Assembly (NCBI GenBank): GCA_010093485.1
Contig: MU001495.1
Coordinates: forward strand, 310,001 to 374,000
DNA: 64,000 nt
Source of the DNA: Karstenula rhodostoma CBS 690.94
Lineage: Eukaryota > Ascomycota > Dothideomycetes > Pleosporales > Didymosphaeriaceae
Direction: 5' to 3'
In this document: in pieces, positions 26,317 to 36,985 of the stretch
Layout: each line of letters begins with the position of its first letter
How positions within the stretch are numbered: the stretch's first letter is position 1
The notes under the pieces: generated by a model
Told to the model about the DNA's origin: nothing
Database searches by the model: none
The model's input: the letters and a program-made list of their open reading frames with translations, nothing else
Program-made: the position numbers and the translations under genes

Positions 26317-26772
26317 GACTGTGCGTATAGCCTTTCACTTTCGAACCCAGCCATCATATATCTCAGTCTCAGAAGCAATGCGAGGCTCTGCCCATGCCCT
26401 CAATGTTCGAGGGCATGTTGGTGCGCTCGAACTCGTCTAGCCCTGCGTTCGACATACGAACCAATATCCCGGCCGCACTCAGCTCTTAGCGCCACAACTG
26501 CCACATCTGGTATCGAAGTGGATGATCTCCCCGACTTATCACCGGTGAAGACGATTCCGTTGGTTGTTACATATAGCTGCGTTTCCTTGATAACGATAGA
26601 GTTCTTGCATTGACCTTGTGACTGGCCGGTGGCTGCCATAAGAAATAATGGCTGTCGCTGACATTCACAAGCACCGGTGAGCATTAGCTATATTCTGATG
26701 AGACCGAATGTTTCGCAAGCAGATCGTCAAAAGATTTTCACGTTGCCTCGAGTGCTGTTCAACTTTTGAACT
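26317..26772. other. Divergent promoter region
   Basis: Separates the minus-strand membrane protein from the plus-strand GPI-type protein. A minus-strand 94-codon frame at 26400-26684 has no recognised motif. Confidence 0.45.
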
Positions 26773-27261
26773 ATGTTCATAATGCTTCTTATCTTCCTCA
26801 TCATTACTACCACAAAGGCGACCCTCCATGCCGCAAAACGCACGATAGACCAAAGCTGCGGTTTCTCGCCAGTCGACTGCGGAAATGGCTGGTGCTGTAT
26901 TGCTGCGATGAAGTGCATTCCTGGTGACCCTCCATGGTGCAAGGACTTGCTCATCCCAAGTTTCTCCATCGAGGCAGCACCGTACAGCGACTTGGATCCA
27001 GCCAGGCTTACGAGTCTTGGTCTCACGATAAGCACGTTCCCATCGACGACTTTGACAGCTACCAATGCATTGCCGACGTATTCGGACACTGAGGCGGAAA
27101 CAACCTTGAGTTCTATGAGCTTTTTGTTCACGAAACCGACGGCCGTTGGATCGGTGGTGGCAACGAGTTCAACGGGTGGGGGTGTATCGCCCACCATGCT
27201 CTCTGTCCGTGCCGTAGGAGGGATTGCTGCAGCCTGCGCAGGGCTCCTGGTAAGCGGTTGA
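26773..27261 (+). CDS. Small Cys-rich secreted protein, probably GPI-anchored
   Basis: Function unknown. A single exon encodes 162 aa. The N-terminus MFIMLLIFLIITTTKATLHA is a strong signal peptide, followed by an AKR dibasic site. Six cysteines form one tight cluster: SCGFSPVDCGNGWCCIAAMK, then C, then WCKD (residues about 28-57). The pattern resembles small chitin-binding or hevein-like knots but I cannot assign it. A Ser/Thr-rich stalk (about 70-140) leads to a hydrophobic C-terminus, AVGGIAAACAGLLVSG, fitting GPI-anchor addition. It is divergent from the membrane-protein gene at 24212-26316. A predicted surface protein is the safest reading. Confidence 0.7.
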   Translation: MFIMLLIFLIITTTKATLHAAKRTIDQSCGFSPVDCGNGWCCIAAMKCIPGDPPWCKDLLIPSFSIEAAPYSDLDPARLTSLGLTISTFPSTTLTATNALPTYSDTEAETTLSSMSFLFTKPTAVGSVVATSSTGGGVSPTMLSVRAVGGIAAACAGLLVSG

Positions 27262-28324
27262 GGTAAGCGACATACGTTTTGATAGAAGCCGTGACTGATT
27301 CGGGCAGTAACCAGGTTGCGGGAATGTAATTGCGTGACGGATGCTGTAGTAATCGATGTTTTGCGACCGCTTTGTGATGATCCTTAGCGGTACCATAGTA
27401 CCAGGTCCACTTCAACTAGCTTCCAAGACTTTCCCCGCAGTTCTGTTTGACGGAAGACTCCACAACACGTAATGTGAGGTATTCAGTGGCTCAAGCCGAT
27501 AGCCTCGTACGAGTCCAACGGCAGTTGAGGAATTAGGGCCACGTAGAAAGGCCATCTCCCCGCATCTTCAACCGTTCAGCCGGCTCTTCACGGGCTTACA
27601 AATCGACATACGTAACCCTGTTGTGGGATTTCCCGACCCACCGAGCGGTAGTTCATCCATTATTGAGGGTTATCTATCCAACGTGAAACAATTGGTGCGT
27701 CTTCAGAAGGATGTTCGCTCTCGTGTTCGGACAGTCGGAGGGCGAGCGTTTCCTCCGACTACTGTCGTCATCGCTCAACACCTTGGATCCACAATGGCGA
27801 CGCCAGTCCCATTGCCTTTGTTCTGGATCCCGTGTAGGGCTGTTAGATTGAAACGGCTTGTCGTCTGCACATTGTTATTGGTTGTTGATCGCAGCTACGC
27901 AAGGCTCTTGAGCAGATGCGGGAAGCTTCTCGGATGCGGGTCCCTCGGCCGTGCAAAAGCGCGATCGCGAGGAATCATGACGCCAGCTTCGCTGCGATGA
28001 TCTTTCACCGAACGTAAGGAAATTTTCTGCAATATTCTATGTACGATTGATGGTACAATGCCGAATAAGGCGAAGTTGCATGCTCTATATAGATCGGGAC
28101 GCTCAGCCGCTTGACTCTTTTGTTTGTATCCGTGTCCGTCTGCAGTCTCGCATTGGACCCTTGTTTGGTTCCTACTACCTGCATAACATACCATACAGCA
28201 CCTGCACCCTTGCTTTACATAAGAAACTTGTTCAGTGAAGACCTAAGCGCATGCATTGACTTGTCACATTCTCGATATTCTGGGTGACCACATCGTTCCT
28301 GCACGTGTGTTTTCAAGAGCAAGC
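27262..28324. other. Intergenic, nothing recognised
   Basis: Short overlapping frames only. The final part should be the promoter of the MFS transporter. Confidence 0.5.
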
Positions 28325-30170
28325 ATGGCCGGAGAACGAGTGGATCAAGGATTCTCCAGAACCGACACTGGAACCACGACATACTACCCTGATGGACTCT
28401 CATCCTCTATGAATACCCACACGAGACAGTCTGTCCCGCCGCCGAGACAATCAGCCGACTACGAGCCGGAGAAACACGAAACGCTTAGTCTAGAAGACAG
28501 TGGATCAAACCTGGGATCACCACATGGGAGAGGACTACGTTCTGCAAGTAGCAGCACCATTGCGACCGAACCGAAACCTCCTGTCAGTCGTCCCACGAGT
28601 CTATTGAATGGCACACGATCACACCTGTCTGAGCAACCCCACTCCTATACTGGGCGAGGTGAAACGATGGTCGATGTTGAAAAGCAAAAGACGCAGGACA
28701 ACCAGGGCGAGCCAGAGAAGGACCCGGACCTCATAGAATGGGATGGCCCTGACGACCCCGAAAACCCACAGAACTGGAGCAGGGGGTACAAGTGGTTCAT
28801 CACTGGCATACTCGGCATGGTCACGTTCGTGATCACATTCGCCAGCAGTGTTTTTAGCACCGCGACACAGGTCACCGCCCAACACTTCAACGTATCGAGC
28901 GAGGTCATGGTTCTTGGAACTTCGCTGTTCGTTCTTGGTTTCGCCGTTGGCCCACCTATTTGGGGTCCTCTGTCTGAGCTCTACGGCAGGAAGTATCCAT
29001 TATTTTTCGGCTTCTTTATCTTCGCCATATTTCAGATCCCGGTGGCCGTGGCCCAAAACCTTCAGACCATCATGATTTGCCGCTTCTTTGGTGGTATGTT
29101 CGGATCCGCGCCGCTCGGTATCGTCGCAGGCCAACTCACAGACTTCTGGGGTGCTCTCGATCGTGGAGTTGCAATGGTTACCTTTGCAGGTGCTACTTTC
29201 ATTGGACCTGTGGCTGGTCCCATTGTTGGTGGCTTCATTGTGAATAGTCACCTCGGTTGGAGATGGACTGAGTACATCACCGCTATCATGGCTTTCTTCT
29301 TTGGGTCGATAGGGTTCCTCGTGGTTCCTGAGACCTATGCGCCTGTCTTACTGTCCCGGCGCGCCAGTAAGATTCGTTTCGCCACCAAGAACTGGGCTAT
29401 CCACGCGAAGCTGGACGAGCAGCAGGTTGATCTCAAAAGCATCGCAGAGAAATACCTTCTCAGGCCTTTCGTTATGCTGCTCAAAGAACCCATCCTTGAT
29501 CTTGTTACTATCTATATGGCTGTCATTTATGGCATACTTTATTTGTTTTTCGAGGCATATCCGATTGCGTTTCAAGAAGAACGCGGTTGGAACCCCGGTG
29601 TCGGCGCCTTACCCTTCCTCTCTATTACTATCGGAGTCATACTTGGCGGAGGCATCATCATCTTCACCACCAAGACACGTTTCGCCAGGAAATTTAAGGA
29701 AAACAACGGCGTCGTCGTCCCCGAGGAACGTCTCATCCCCATGATCATCGGCGGCTTCTTGTTCCCCGCAGGCATGTTCTGGTTCGCTTGGACTTCATCG
29801 CCAAACATCACATGGGTGCCGCAGGTTCTCTCTGGCATCTTCATCGGCGCTGGTGTGCTCATGATCTTCTTGCAGGGGTAAGTCGAGCTGTCCTAGCGCA
29901 ACGTCCACCGCACTGACTTTTTCCAGCCTGAACTATATCATCGATTGTTACCTTATGTATGCCAACAGCGCGATCGCCGCAAACACTTTCCTACGAAGCG
30001 GATTTGGTGCAGGCTTCCCATTGTTTGCCACCGCCATGTATCACACCCTCGGTGTGAATTGGGCGACGAGTGTGCTGGGTTTCATCACTGCGGCCTTGTT
30101 CCCGGTTCCAATCTTGTTCTATTTCTATGGAGCAAGGATCAGGAAGATGTCGAAGTACTCGCACACATAG
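28325..30170 (+). CDS. MFS transporter, DHA1 multidrug/polyamine type
   Basis: Proton-coupled efflux pump of the plasma membrane; relatives export azoles, polyamines or secondary metabolites. Two exons (28325-29877, 29927-30170) with a 49-nt intron give 598 aa. A cytosolic N-terminus of about 155 residues ends in the family's conserved [14 protein letters not shown] (139-152). Twelve hydrophobic helices follow. The loop between helices 2 and 3 carries [10 protein letters not shown] (214-223), the DHA1 form of motif [21 protein letters not shown] crosses the splice site, and [20 protein letters not shown] is the usual late-helix motif. The start at 28325 follows an in-frame upstream extension that is out of character. 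Substrate unknown. It lies about 3.5 kb from the broken adenylation gene, so export of that product is conceivable but unproven. Confidence 0.92.
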
Positions 30171-31485
30171 GCTAGTAGGTCCGACATCGGTCTAGGGAAT
30201 CGCATAGAATTGATCTCATTGTGTTACACTGCGTCCAAGCGACCTTCCCTTAATGTAACGATATATATCACGACAATATCAATAATTTAAATATAGAATG
30301 TACCATATCCACGACGACGCATGCCTTGAATTCCCACGTGAATATATGTATTGAACATCAAATATTGCTCCTACAACAAGAACAGATCAGGCATGTATCG
30401 TAGCCCATCGATTGCTGCGGAGAGTCTCATTCCGTCTCCGTCTCCGTCTCCGTTGCTTTGCCGCATCCAACTTGCCCATTCGGGAAGGAGGACGAAAAGC
30501 GTCTATCATGGCGCACGGGTTCCGCCGCGGATGCATCCGCGACACCCCTGCGTGAAGAGACCACTAAGAGTTCAAACTTCCACATCTGGCACATTTCTGG
30601 GCGTCATCAATCGCGGCGATCTTTGGCATCTCTTGGCGCACTGCATACATCTATTGGATCAACTTTCCTGTTCAGGTAATCATGAAAGGTATCGATTTAT
30701 GCGCGTAAAATTCAGCTGGCAGCTACAAGCGTCGCCTGACTTCTGCTTTATCACTCCCTGTCCTGGTAGGTTTCCAGCTAGTAGCCTTCGACAACAACGG
30801 CCTAATCTACTCGATGATGCGCATAAGAGGGCATTTCGAGAACCGGAATCCTAACTATAGCTTCCGTCTTTACAAACCTTCGCGAGTAAACACGCTACCG
30901 TAGAGTTTTTCTTCTCCCGGTTGAGCTAGTTGGCACCTTGAACTAATGAAAGAAGCTATTTATGACGTCTGACCCGCTTTTACAACCTATCCTGTTTTGT
31001 GATTAGATCGCTAAACACCCTGGTCAACCGGCAGTAGAAAAACTCTACGGTATACAACCCTATCATGGATTTATCTCTTGGCTGCCTGATATGTGTATAC
31101 AAATGCTTGACTTCATAAGGCCGAAATAGCGTCCACTGTTCAGCTTTGGGAGAAAGAGACCACAGAAGTACACTCGTGAAAAGCCTTCGAAGTGTTGCGA
31201 GGTATATGAGCGCGCCACGTGGTACTAAGTCTAAAGGAACTTGTGCGCTATCGGTCTCTGGCCAGTATTTAGCTTTAGAAGAAATTTACCTACTATGCCA
31301 AACATGGCAGGCGGTGCGATTGCAGCGCCCAACTTTACTCGCTTGACAGGCGCGCGAAGAGATGACTCAATGACGAGAACAACATCACAGTCGAAACACC
31401 GAATCTTACAAGACTGAGTAAATGTCATCAATCAAAGATTGAAGGGATTTATCGTAATATCCCTACTCCTGTACCCGTCGCGACG
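30171..31485. other. Intergenic containing a MITE
   Basis: Apart from the MITE at 30896-31052 and a CCGTCT microsatellite at about 30431-30453, I see no gene. Confidence 0.5.
30896..31052. mobile_element. Tc1/mariner-type MITE with TA target duplication
   Basis: Terminal inverted repeats of about 30 bp face each other. The left end starts TACCGTAGAGTTTTTCT and the reverse complement of the right end starts TACCGTAGAGTTTTTCT, with the next 14 positions mostly matching (CCGGTTGA shared). The body between is about 95 bp with no open frame. The outer TA on each side fits a TA duplication, the mark of Tc1/mariner elements, giving an element of about 153 bp plus TA. No transposase is encoded; a full-length partner would have to be elsewhere in the genome. 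Confidence 0.8.
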
Positions 31486-32124
31486 ATGTCCTCAGTTCTT
31501 TCGCCACCAACACTTTTCACGCCTGCCGATCTGAAGTCCAGACCAACATTAACGAACGATATCACCGACCTGATCAACGATGCATTTACTCGCTCAATGC
31601 TTCCAGACCCAGAGAAATGGGAAGGCGCACATCAGAAACGATTTCCAACGCGTGACACCTACTTCGAGATGCTTGGCGAGGAAGGCGTTGTAACTGCCCT
31701 ATTCGACGGCACAAGAATCGTTGCCGTCGCGGCTGCGGTACCTTGGAAAGGTGGATGGAAGAAAGAAGGCGCTGGAGTTGAAGAAGGGTGGGAAATCAAG
31801 GCGGTCGCTGTACAAGGCGATGAGAAATATTTACATCGTGGCCTTGCTGTTCAGCTTTATAATTCCTTAGAGCAGTACCTGATCAAGCGTGAACATAGTC
31901 GGCTTTTGAAAAATAATGGAAAAGAACTGGAAAATAGGACACTGACTGGGCATGTGCCACTTTGGATTCTGGCAGCTGAATGTATTAACGGTGCATATTG
32001 GCGAAAGAGAGGATTTCGCGAGGCTAGAAGAGATACCTGTGGTCCGGGGACTTGGGGATGCTTGACGAGCTTTGAGATGGTCGTCTTACAGAAGGAATTG
32101 ACTTTTGACCTGGTGATAGACTAA
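31486..32124 (+). CDS. GNAT-like N-acetyltransferase
   Basis: Probable acetyl-CoA-dependent N-acetyltransferase of unknown substrate. A single exon encodes 212 aa. The N-terminal half has LINDAFTRS and the FPTRDTYFEMLGEEG segment common in fungal GNATs of this type. The core has TALFDGTRIVAVAAAVPWKG (a beta strand with conserved small residues), then EIKAVAVQGDEKYLHRGLAVQLYNSLE, where motif A normally gives Q/RxxGxG/A. Here it reads Y-L-H-R-G-L-A, a loose but recognisable acetyl-CoA loop. C-terminal AECINGAYWRKRGFREARR matches motif B. The start follows an in-frame region lacking earlier Mets. It is single-copy here and not clearly linked to neighbours. Confidence 0.75.
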   Translation: MSSVLSPPTLFTPADLKSRPTLTNDITDLINDAFTRSMLPDPEKWEGAHQKRFPTRDTYFEMLGEEGVVTALFDGTRIVAVAAAVPWKGGWKKEGAGVEEGWEIKAVAVQGDEKYLHRGLAVQLYNSLEQYLIKREHSRLLKNNGKELENRTLTGHVPLWILAAECINGAYWRKRGFREARRDTCGPGTWGCLTSFEMVVLQKELTFDLVID

Positions 32125-32139
32125 AGAGGGGGATTAGAA

Positions 32140-32860
32140 GTTTGGATTAGAGACACATTAAAAGTGTTGTTTTGCTCACACAGAGATGCTATTGGGATGA
32201 CAGAGAATCTGATCTTGCCAGAAGCTTCGCAACGATGAAATCACTTTCCCCTTTTCGACGTACCTAACTCCAATCTGCCCGCCGTCCTCATCCTCAAACT
32301 TTTCAGGATCTCCGAGATCTACATTGTCTTCACACAGGCATGTGAGACATGTTATGACAACTCCAGTATATATTTTCCCCCATTCTTCCTGCCGAACTAT
32401 CTCGTGCTAATCCCACTAAGTGCTCCTTTATGCGAGCGGCATTGCCAAGACCATCTCCGGTAACATATTTCGGGAGCCAGTCCGTGTGAGTGGCTTCCTC
32501 GGTCCGTCCAAAACACACAAAGAGTTCCAAAGTCCGATCTCAAGAAGTCAGATGCCGAGGCTTGTGTTGCATTACGTATTTGTCTTCCTGCTTCAGGCAC
32601 TGTTGCTGTGGACGTTGGTACACGTCCTTGTTCCACACCGAGTCACCTGGCATTAAATTACACCAATCTGCAATTTGAACGCGCTCTAACCCAGGCACGG
32701 AAGATGCTGATATACTGGGTGTTGCATCTACAAGTATCGTGTCTGGCCCAATACTTCTGTGCGCCAATTTGTACGTTTGGGCGTAGCTTACGGATTGGGC
32801 TAACTGACGCACTATTCTTACCTTACTTGTCAGCGGGGCGTTGGTATCAGGCATCAGGCT
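32140..32860 (-). pseudogene. HeLo-associated kinase-like domain, broken
   Basis: Intact relatives are fungal proteins in which a HeLo or prion-inhibition domain precedes a degenerate protein-kinase fold, linked to programmed cell death. The minus strand shows only the C-terminal kinase-like part. In order: VRIVRQLAQSVSYAQTYKLA and the HRSIGPDTIL loop (about 32790-32740); GDSVWNKDVYQRPQQQCLKQ and EDKYVMQH (about 32640-32550); then in another frame RIKEHLVGLARDSS and MGE (about 32440-32390); then in a third frame IYTGVVITCLTCLCEDNVDL and QIGVRYVEKGKVI, ending at a stop near 32190. At least two frame changes break it: after YVMQH, and a one-base change inside the MGEKYTGVV-type block. The expected HeLo N-terminus upstream is not recognisable. 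It is the second incompatibility-type pseudogene in this region. Confidence 0.8.
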
Positions 32861-33646
32861 TCAGTAACATGGTTCGCAGGCTCAGCGGGGCTGTCGCTAT
32901 TGACCTTCGGTGCCGTAGACCTTAGCTACGCCGCAGCGTTGCAGCAACGTCGCCTTCGGATCGAAGACGATAAACACTCGCGACACCACCTTCCTGAAAC
33001 GGCTGAGGAACGATTGACGGAGATGTTCCTTGGTTTGTATGTTACGCCATGCATTGATGAGGCGAACTTATGCTTGTCTAATCGGTAGGCAATATAGTTC
33101 GCACCTTGCACCTGGGCGAATTCCCAGCACTGACTACTTCGGCCGGCCGTTCAGTTCATGAGGGTTATTCACCGACAGACTTCCCACAGCACTATGATAA
33201 CATATCCTAATTGCTGACATGCAACGCTGCGCTCATCCCCATCGGGTACTCCCAGCGTAGAATCGGAGTGCAAGGAATACAGTGTCCAGACAGATAAACA
33301 CCACACTGACCGCGATTAGAATATATCCGGTATCCTCCGCTAGACTCAGATGGGAGTGGCTCGTGGAGCTCATAGCTAGACGCACAAAGAAAAATAGGTA
33401 GTGACGTCATATAAATCCGCAGGAGCATAAAATTTGGCAAAGCGGAAGTGTTGGGTTCTAATCTTTGCGGACCCCTCACTGGAGCATTGATCATTGTGTA
33501 ACCATAAGCAGAGCGACCCCGAGACAACTTACCCTTTGATTAAATTGATCAGTCTGCAGGCTCCGGCCCTTTTGGACCACTCTCTTTGCCCCTCTTTCCT
33601 CCCAGTCTACAGGGACTCTCTTCGCTCTTCTTTCCCCCCAGTTTAC
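32861..33646. other. Remnant or intergenic sequence
   Basis: May hold eroded N-terminal sequence of the kinase-like pseudogene, and the promoter of the adenylate-forming gene at 33647. No motif recognised. Confidence 0.4.
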
Positions 33647-35486
33647 ATGAAATCACCCATCATGGTTAGCGGCAAAAACCTGGGCCATAGGCTCCTGGTC
33701 ACACTAATCGATCAGTATGCTGTTACAGAGCCGGCTTCTGTTTGGGGAGTCATACCTTCGGATGAGCGTGATCTTTCCAAGGGATTTGAAGACATTACGT
33801 ATGGAAATTTTGCGAACTCTATCAATCTTGCGGCCAATTGGCTTCAAGACCATCTCCCGCCACAAAATCGTGATTTTGAAACGATTGCGTACGTTGGCCC
33901 CAGGATGCCCGCTATCCGATCATCGCTGTAGCAGCTGCGAAGCTCAAAAAGAAGGTGAGCTCGCATCAATTCAGCGTATCTAAACTCCTAGTACTAAGTT
34001 CCCAAGCTACTTCTACCATCACCCTTCGCTTCCACTAGCGCGCAAGCTCATCTCATTGAGGCCTCTCAATGCCGGGTGTATCTACATGGAGGACCACCAA
34101 GCACCGACATCCTGGAGGTCCTATCTGCGAACAGCACGATACGGTTCATGCAGATACCTCCACTTTCAGACCTTCTGTGGCAATCCACTGCATCAGAGTT
34201 CCCGTACAACATGACATGGAACCACGCTAAAGATCATCCATGGCTCATATTTCATACTTCAGGGACCACCGGTAGGGGCAACTCACACTACAAGAGGTCC
34301 GCTAACAACGCGAAGGCATCCCTAAGCTAGTCACGTATACCCATTCTATGACGTCTTCCTTCGATGCTGCCGAGTTAATGCCTGACGCGTCGGAAGAGAC
34401 AATGAATCGCCACTTTGAACATAGAAGATGGTACACACCTCTTCCCTCACTGCATGTAAGTGTTATTCTCCAAGGCCATTTCATAGCTCACTAGGGTAGT
34501 TCGTCGGTATGACGGTTTCACTGCAATTCCCGGTCTTCCTGAGGTCTGTCGTCGTTATCGGTCCGGTCACTCCCGGTCCTACACAACCTCATGTAGCCAA
34601 GGGTGTCCTAGAGCATTCCAAAGCCCAGGGAGCTTTATTGCCACCAGCATTGATAGATGGGCTCTGCGAAGATGCTGAAGGTGTGCAATGCTTGCGCAAT
34701 CTAGACTATGTTTACTTTGCAGGCGCCCCCCTCACTCGGCGCTTAGCGGAAAAATTGATTGGCTATGTAGCAGTCAAGCCTGCAATGGGGTCTACCGAAG
34801 CAGGAGCTTACTTCATTCGCACCATTGATCAGGATGACTGGCAATACTATTCCTTTCGACCCGGAATGGGCATGGAACTCCAACATGCAGCAGACAACAT
34901 GTACGAGGCTGTGTTCGTCAGAAATCCTCAGGTAGAGAGATGGCAGCAAGTATTCGAAGTATACCCAGACATTCATGAGTTTCGTACCAAAGATCTCTTC
35001 GCGAGGCATCCAACAAAGCCTGATCTATGGGTAAGTCGTACTCGGCGATACAGCTTGTCTTCTGGGTTTGCGACCGAACGCTAATCCCGCACTTGGCGAA
35101 ACTAGAAATACGTGGGCCGCACGGATGATATGGTTCCATTCTCCCATGGCGAGAACTTATACGTCGCCGATATAGAAGCAGAGATGACTTCTTCGCATCC
35201 CGCAATCTCAGCTGTGCAGGTTGGAGGACAAGGAAGACCGAAACCCTTCCTTCTTGTGGAATGGAAGGATCATCTTGCGCCTCATGGAAAGGACAAAGAA
35301 ACGGCCGTCGCGCACCTCTTGGAACAAGCGAATCAGAAATGTTCGGATCTGGTGAAATTAACCCCAGATCTTGTATTGTTCATGGGATCAGACAAACCTC
35401 TGGTCCGCACGGTGAAGGGCACTATCTCTAGAAGGGAAAGCGAGAAGCTGTACGACGAGGAGATCGACCGCCTATATCACCGTTAG
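33647..35486 (+). pseudogene. Freestanding adenylate-forming (NRPS-like/acyl-CoA ligase) enzyme with one frameshift
   Basis: Family members activate a carboxylic acid as its AMP ester. Five exons (33647-33954, 34007-34271, 34316-34455, 34500-35030, 35106-35486) join with intact splice sites and introns of 44-75 nt, giving about 541 codons. Core motifs are present: LIFHTSGTTG (AMP phosphate loop), IPKLVTYTHSM directly after an intron, GSTEAGAYFIRT, YVGRTDDMVPFSHGENL and the C-terminal KGTISRRESEKLY with the catalytic-type Lys region. In exon 1 the frame shifts by one base near 33896-33901: the frame is open from the start to VGP, then the conserved DARYPIIAVAAAKLKKK is in the next frame. No carrier domain or reductase follows, so it is an adenylation-only protein. 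It ends 76 bp from a convergent alpha/beta hydrolase. One base in the read could be a sequencing error, in which case the gene is intact. Confidence 0.8.
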
Positions 35487-35562
35487 ATTAGATTATGAGC
35501 TAGTAAGGCTATTTCAGATCTTTTTAATTGGATTCATCACTATTTCGTACTACGAGCATGGC

Positions 35563-36985
35563 TCACAGCTTCTCTTTCGCCTTCAAGGGTCTGAGCGTAT
35601 CTGATCTTTGTCGTACCCCGTCAATCCATGTCTTTGACAAACCATGTCCAGTAATATCGGACTTCCCGCTCGCATATTTGTCCCAAAAATCCTTGTACTT
35701 GTCGTATTGGATCAATTCGGCTTTGATGTGGGAAGCGATGGTAGTTGCAGTCTCGGGAATCATTTCCAATGCCACAAGATGGCCGCCTCCATCGATGAAC
35801 TCAGCAGTGACTCCGCCACTTCCTCTTGCGTCTTTGCCCGTGCGTTGTATTTTCGACTCACACTCTGCTCGTCGATTGATGTAGCTCCGGCTTCCGAAGA
35901 TCCACTTCACTGACGGCTGTAGAAACGACAGAAGATGAAGCGCTGATCCTGCTTCGGCTCTGTGGAATACATATTTGGCATGCTCTGATGTGTAGTCTGC
36001 AGTCATCCTTCGCTCTTCCTCGTCGAGTTGGCCGTCCAATGTTCGTGGTGCAAAGGTCGACCGCACGTATGACCATGCTTCTTGAGCCTTGGTTGTTGTC
36101 AAAGTCACTGCATCGCTGCGGCTGTCTTCTGGATAAAGCGCCGTCGGCAGGCGCCGCAGACCATATTCCAAGTATTTCTGTAATGCACGTCGATCCCATG
36201 ATTTGTGAAATTTATTGTTCATGAAGTGCGATTTCGCGCTGTCAAGTGATTCCCAGCGGTCAGGTCGAAGGCTTGTCATGAGGGCAGCGTTGGGTCCTGC
36301 AGGGATCGTTTCTTGTATCACCGGTTCGATGAGAATCAGACTCTGGAATAGCTGCGGGTGCATCGTGGCAAGTTGTACGCTGGTGAGCGGTGCGTTAGCG
36401 AGTGAAGTTTGCGCCAATTACAGTGTCTGCTTACAGTTGAGCACATCCCATGCTGTGTGCGACACCTATAATCGGGGGACGGATGGATTCCCGAAATTGA
36501 TTGATCATCAATAGTAGATCTCAAGAATGATCGAACCAATTTGCTGATCAGAATGATTAGATTGCATCTGCTGGAAGAGGATTAAAAATACATACGATCG
36601 TCTCCTTGAATGTTTTCATTCAAAATGCCGCTCGCACCTTGATGAGAACAGTCGGCAATCCAGATTCCTCTGATGCGTCCTTTCACCCTGGCGTTCAATT
36701 CCTCCCATAGAGGTTCGTACGTTTCCTACAAGGTCAGCCCATATCCTAAAGTCTTCGGCGAAGACGCGCCGTCAATACCTTCACAATACCATTTGCATGG
36801 GCGGCAATGATGGTCACACTGGGTTGAGAGCTGTCGGCATGATGCTTTGGAACATAATTCTTTACGGCTATTCTGAGCACCGCCGAAGGCTCTCTCGCTG
36901 ATTGCGGATATCCACGTATGTGCTGACACGGTATCACGTGTTCTTTTACTTCGAAAGCGAAATCTGTATTGAACTCAGAAGACAT
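35563..36985 (-). pseudogene. Alpha/beta hydrolase (toxin-biosynthesis/LPX1 type) with an in-frame TGA
   Basis: Relatives are peroxisomal or secondary-metabolite hydrolases (yeast Lpx1; Alternaria Akt2/Aft2 type). Four exons (36985-36779, 36725-36596, 36543-36435, 36379-35563) have good splice sites and matching phases, 421 codons in all. Seen: TIIAAHANGIVK, GRIRGIWIADCSHQGASG, the nucleophile elbow GVAHSMGCAQL (Ser in GHSMG-like form), IEPVIQE, and the terminal GGGHLVALEMIPE with its His. In exon 3, at 36523-36521, a TGA stands where relatives have Arg in the WFDHSRDLL-type motif; a C-to-T change of CGA would produce it. The C-terminus ends E-K-L, a weak match to a peroxisomal PTS1. Convergent with the adenylation gene. 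The TGA is either a real nonsense mutation or a sequence error. Confidence 0.8.

Noticed and set aside
26400..26684. 94-codon minus-strand frame between two genes
   Set aside because: No motif, and it occupies what should be the divergent promoter.
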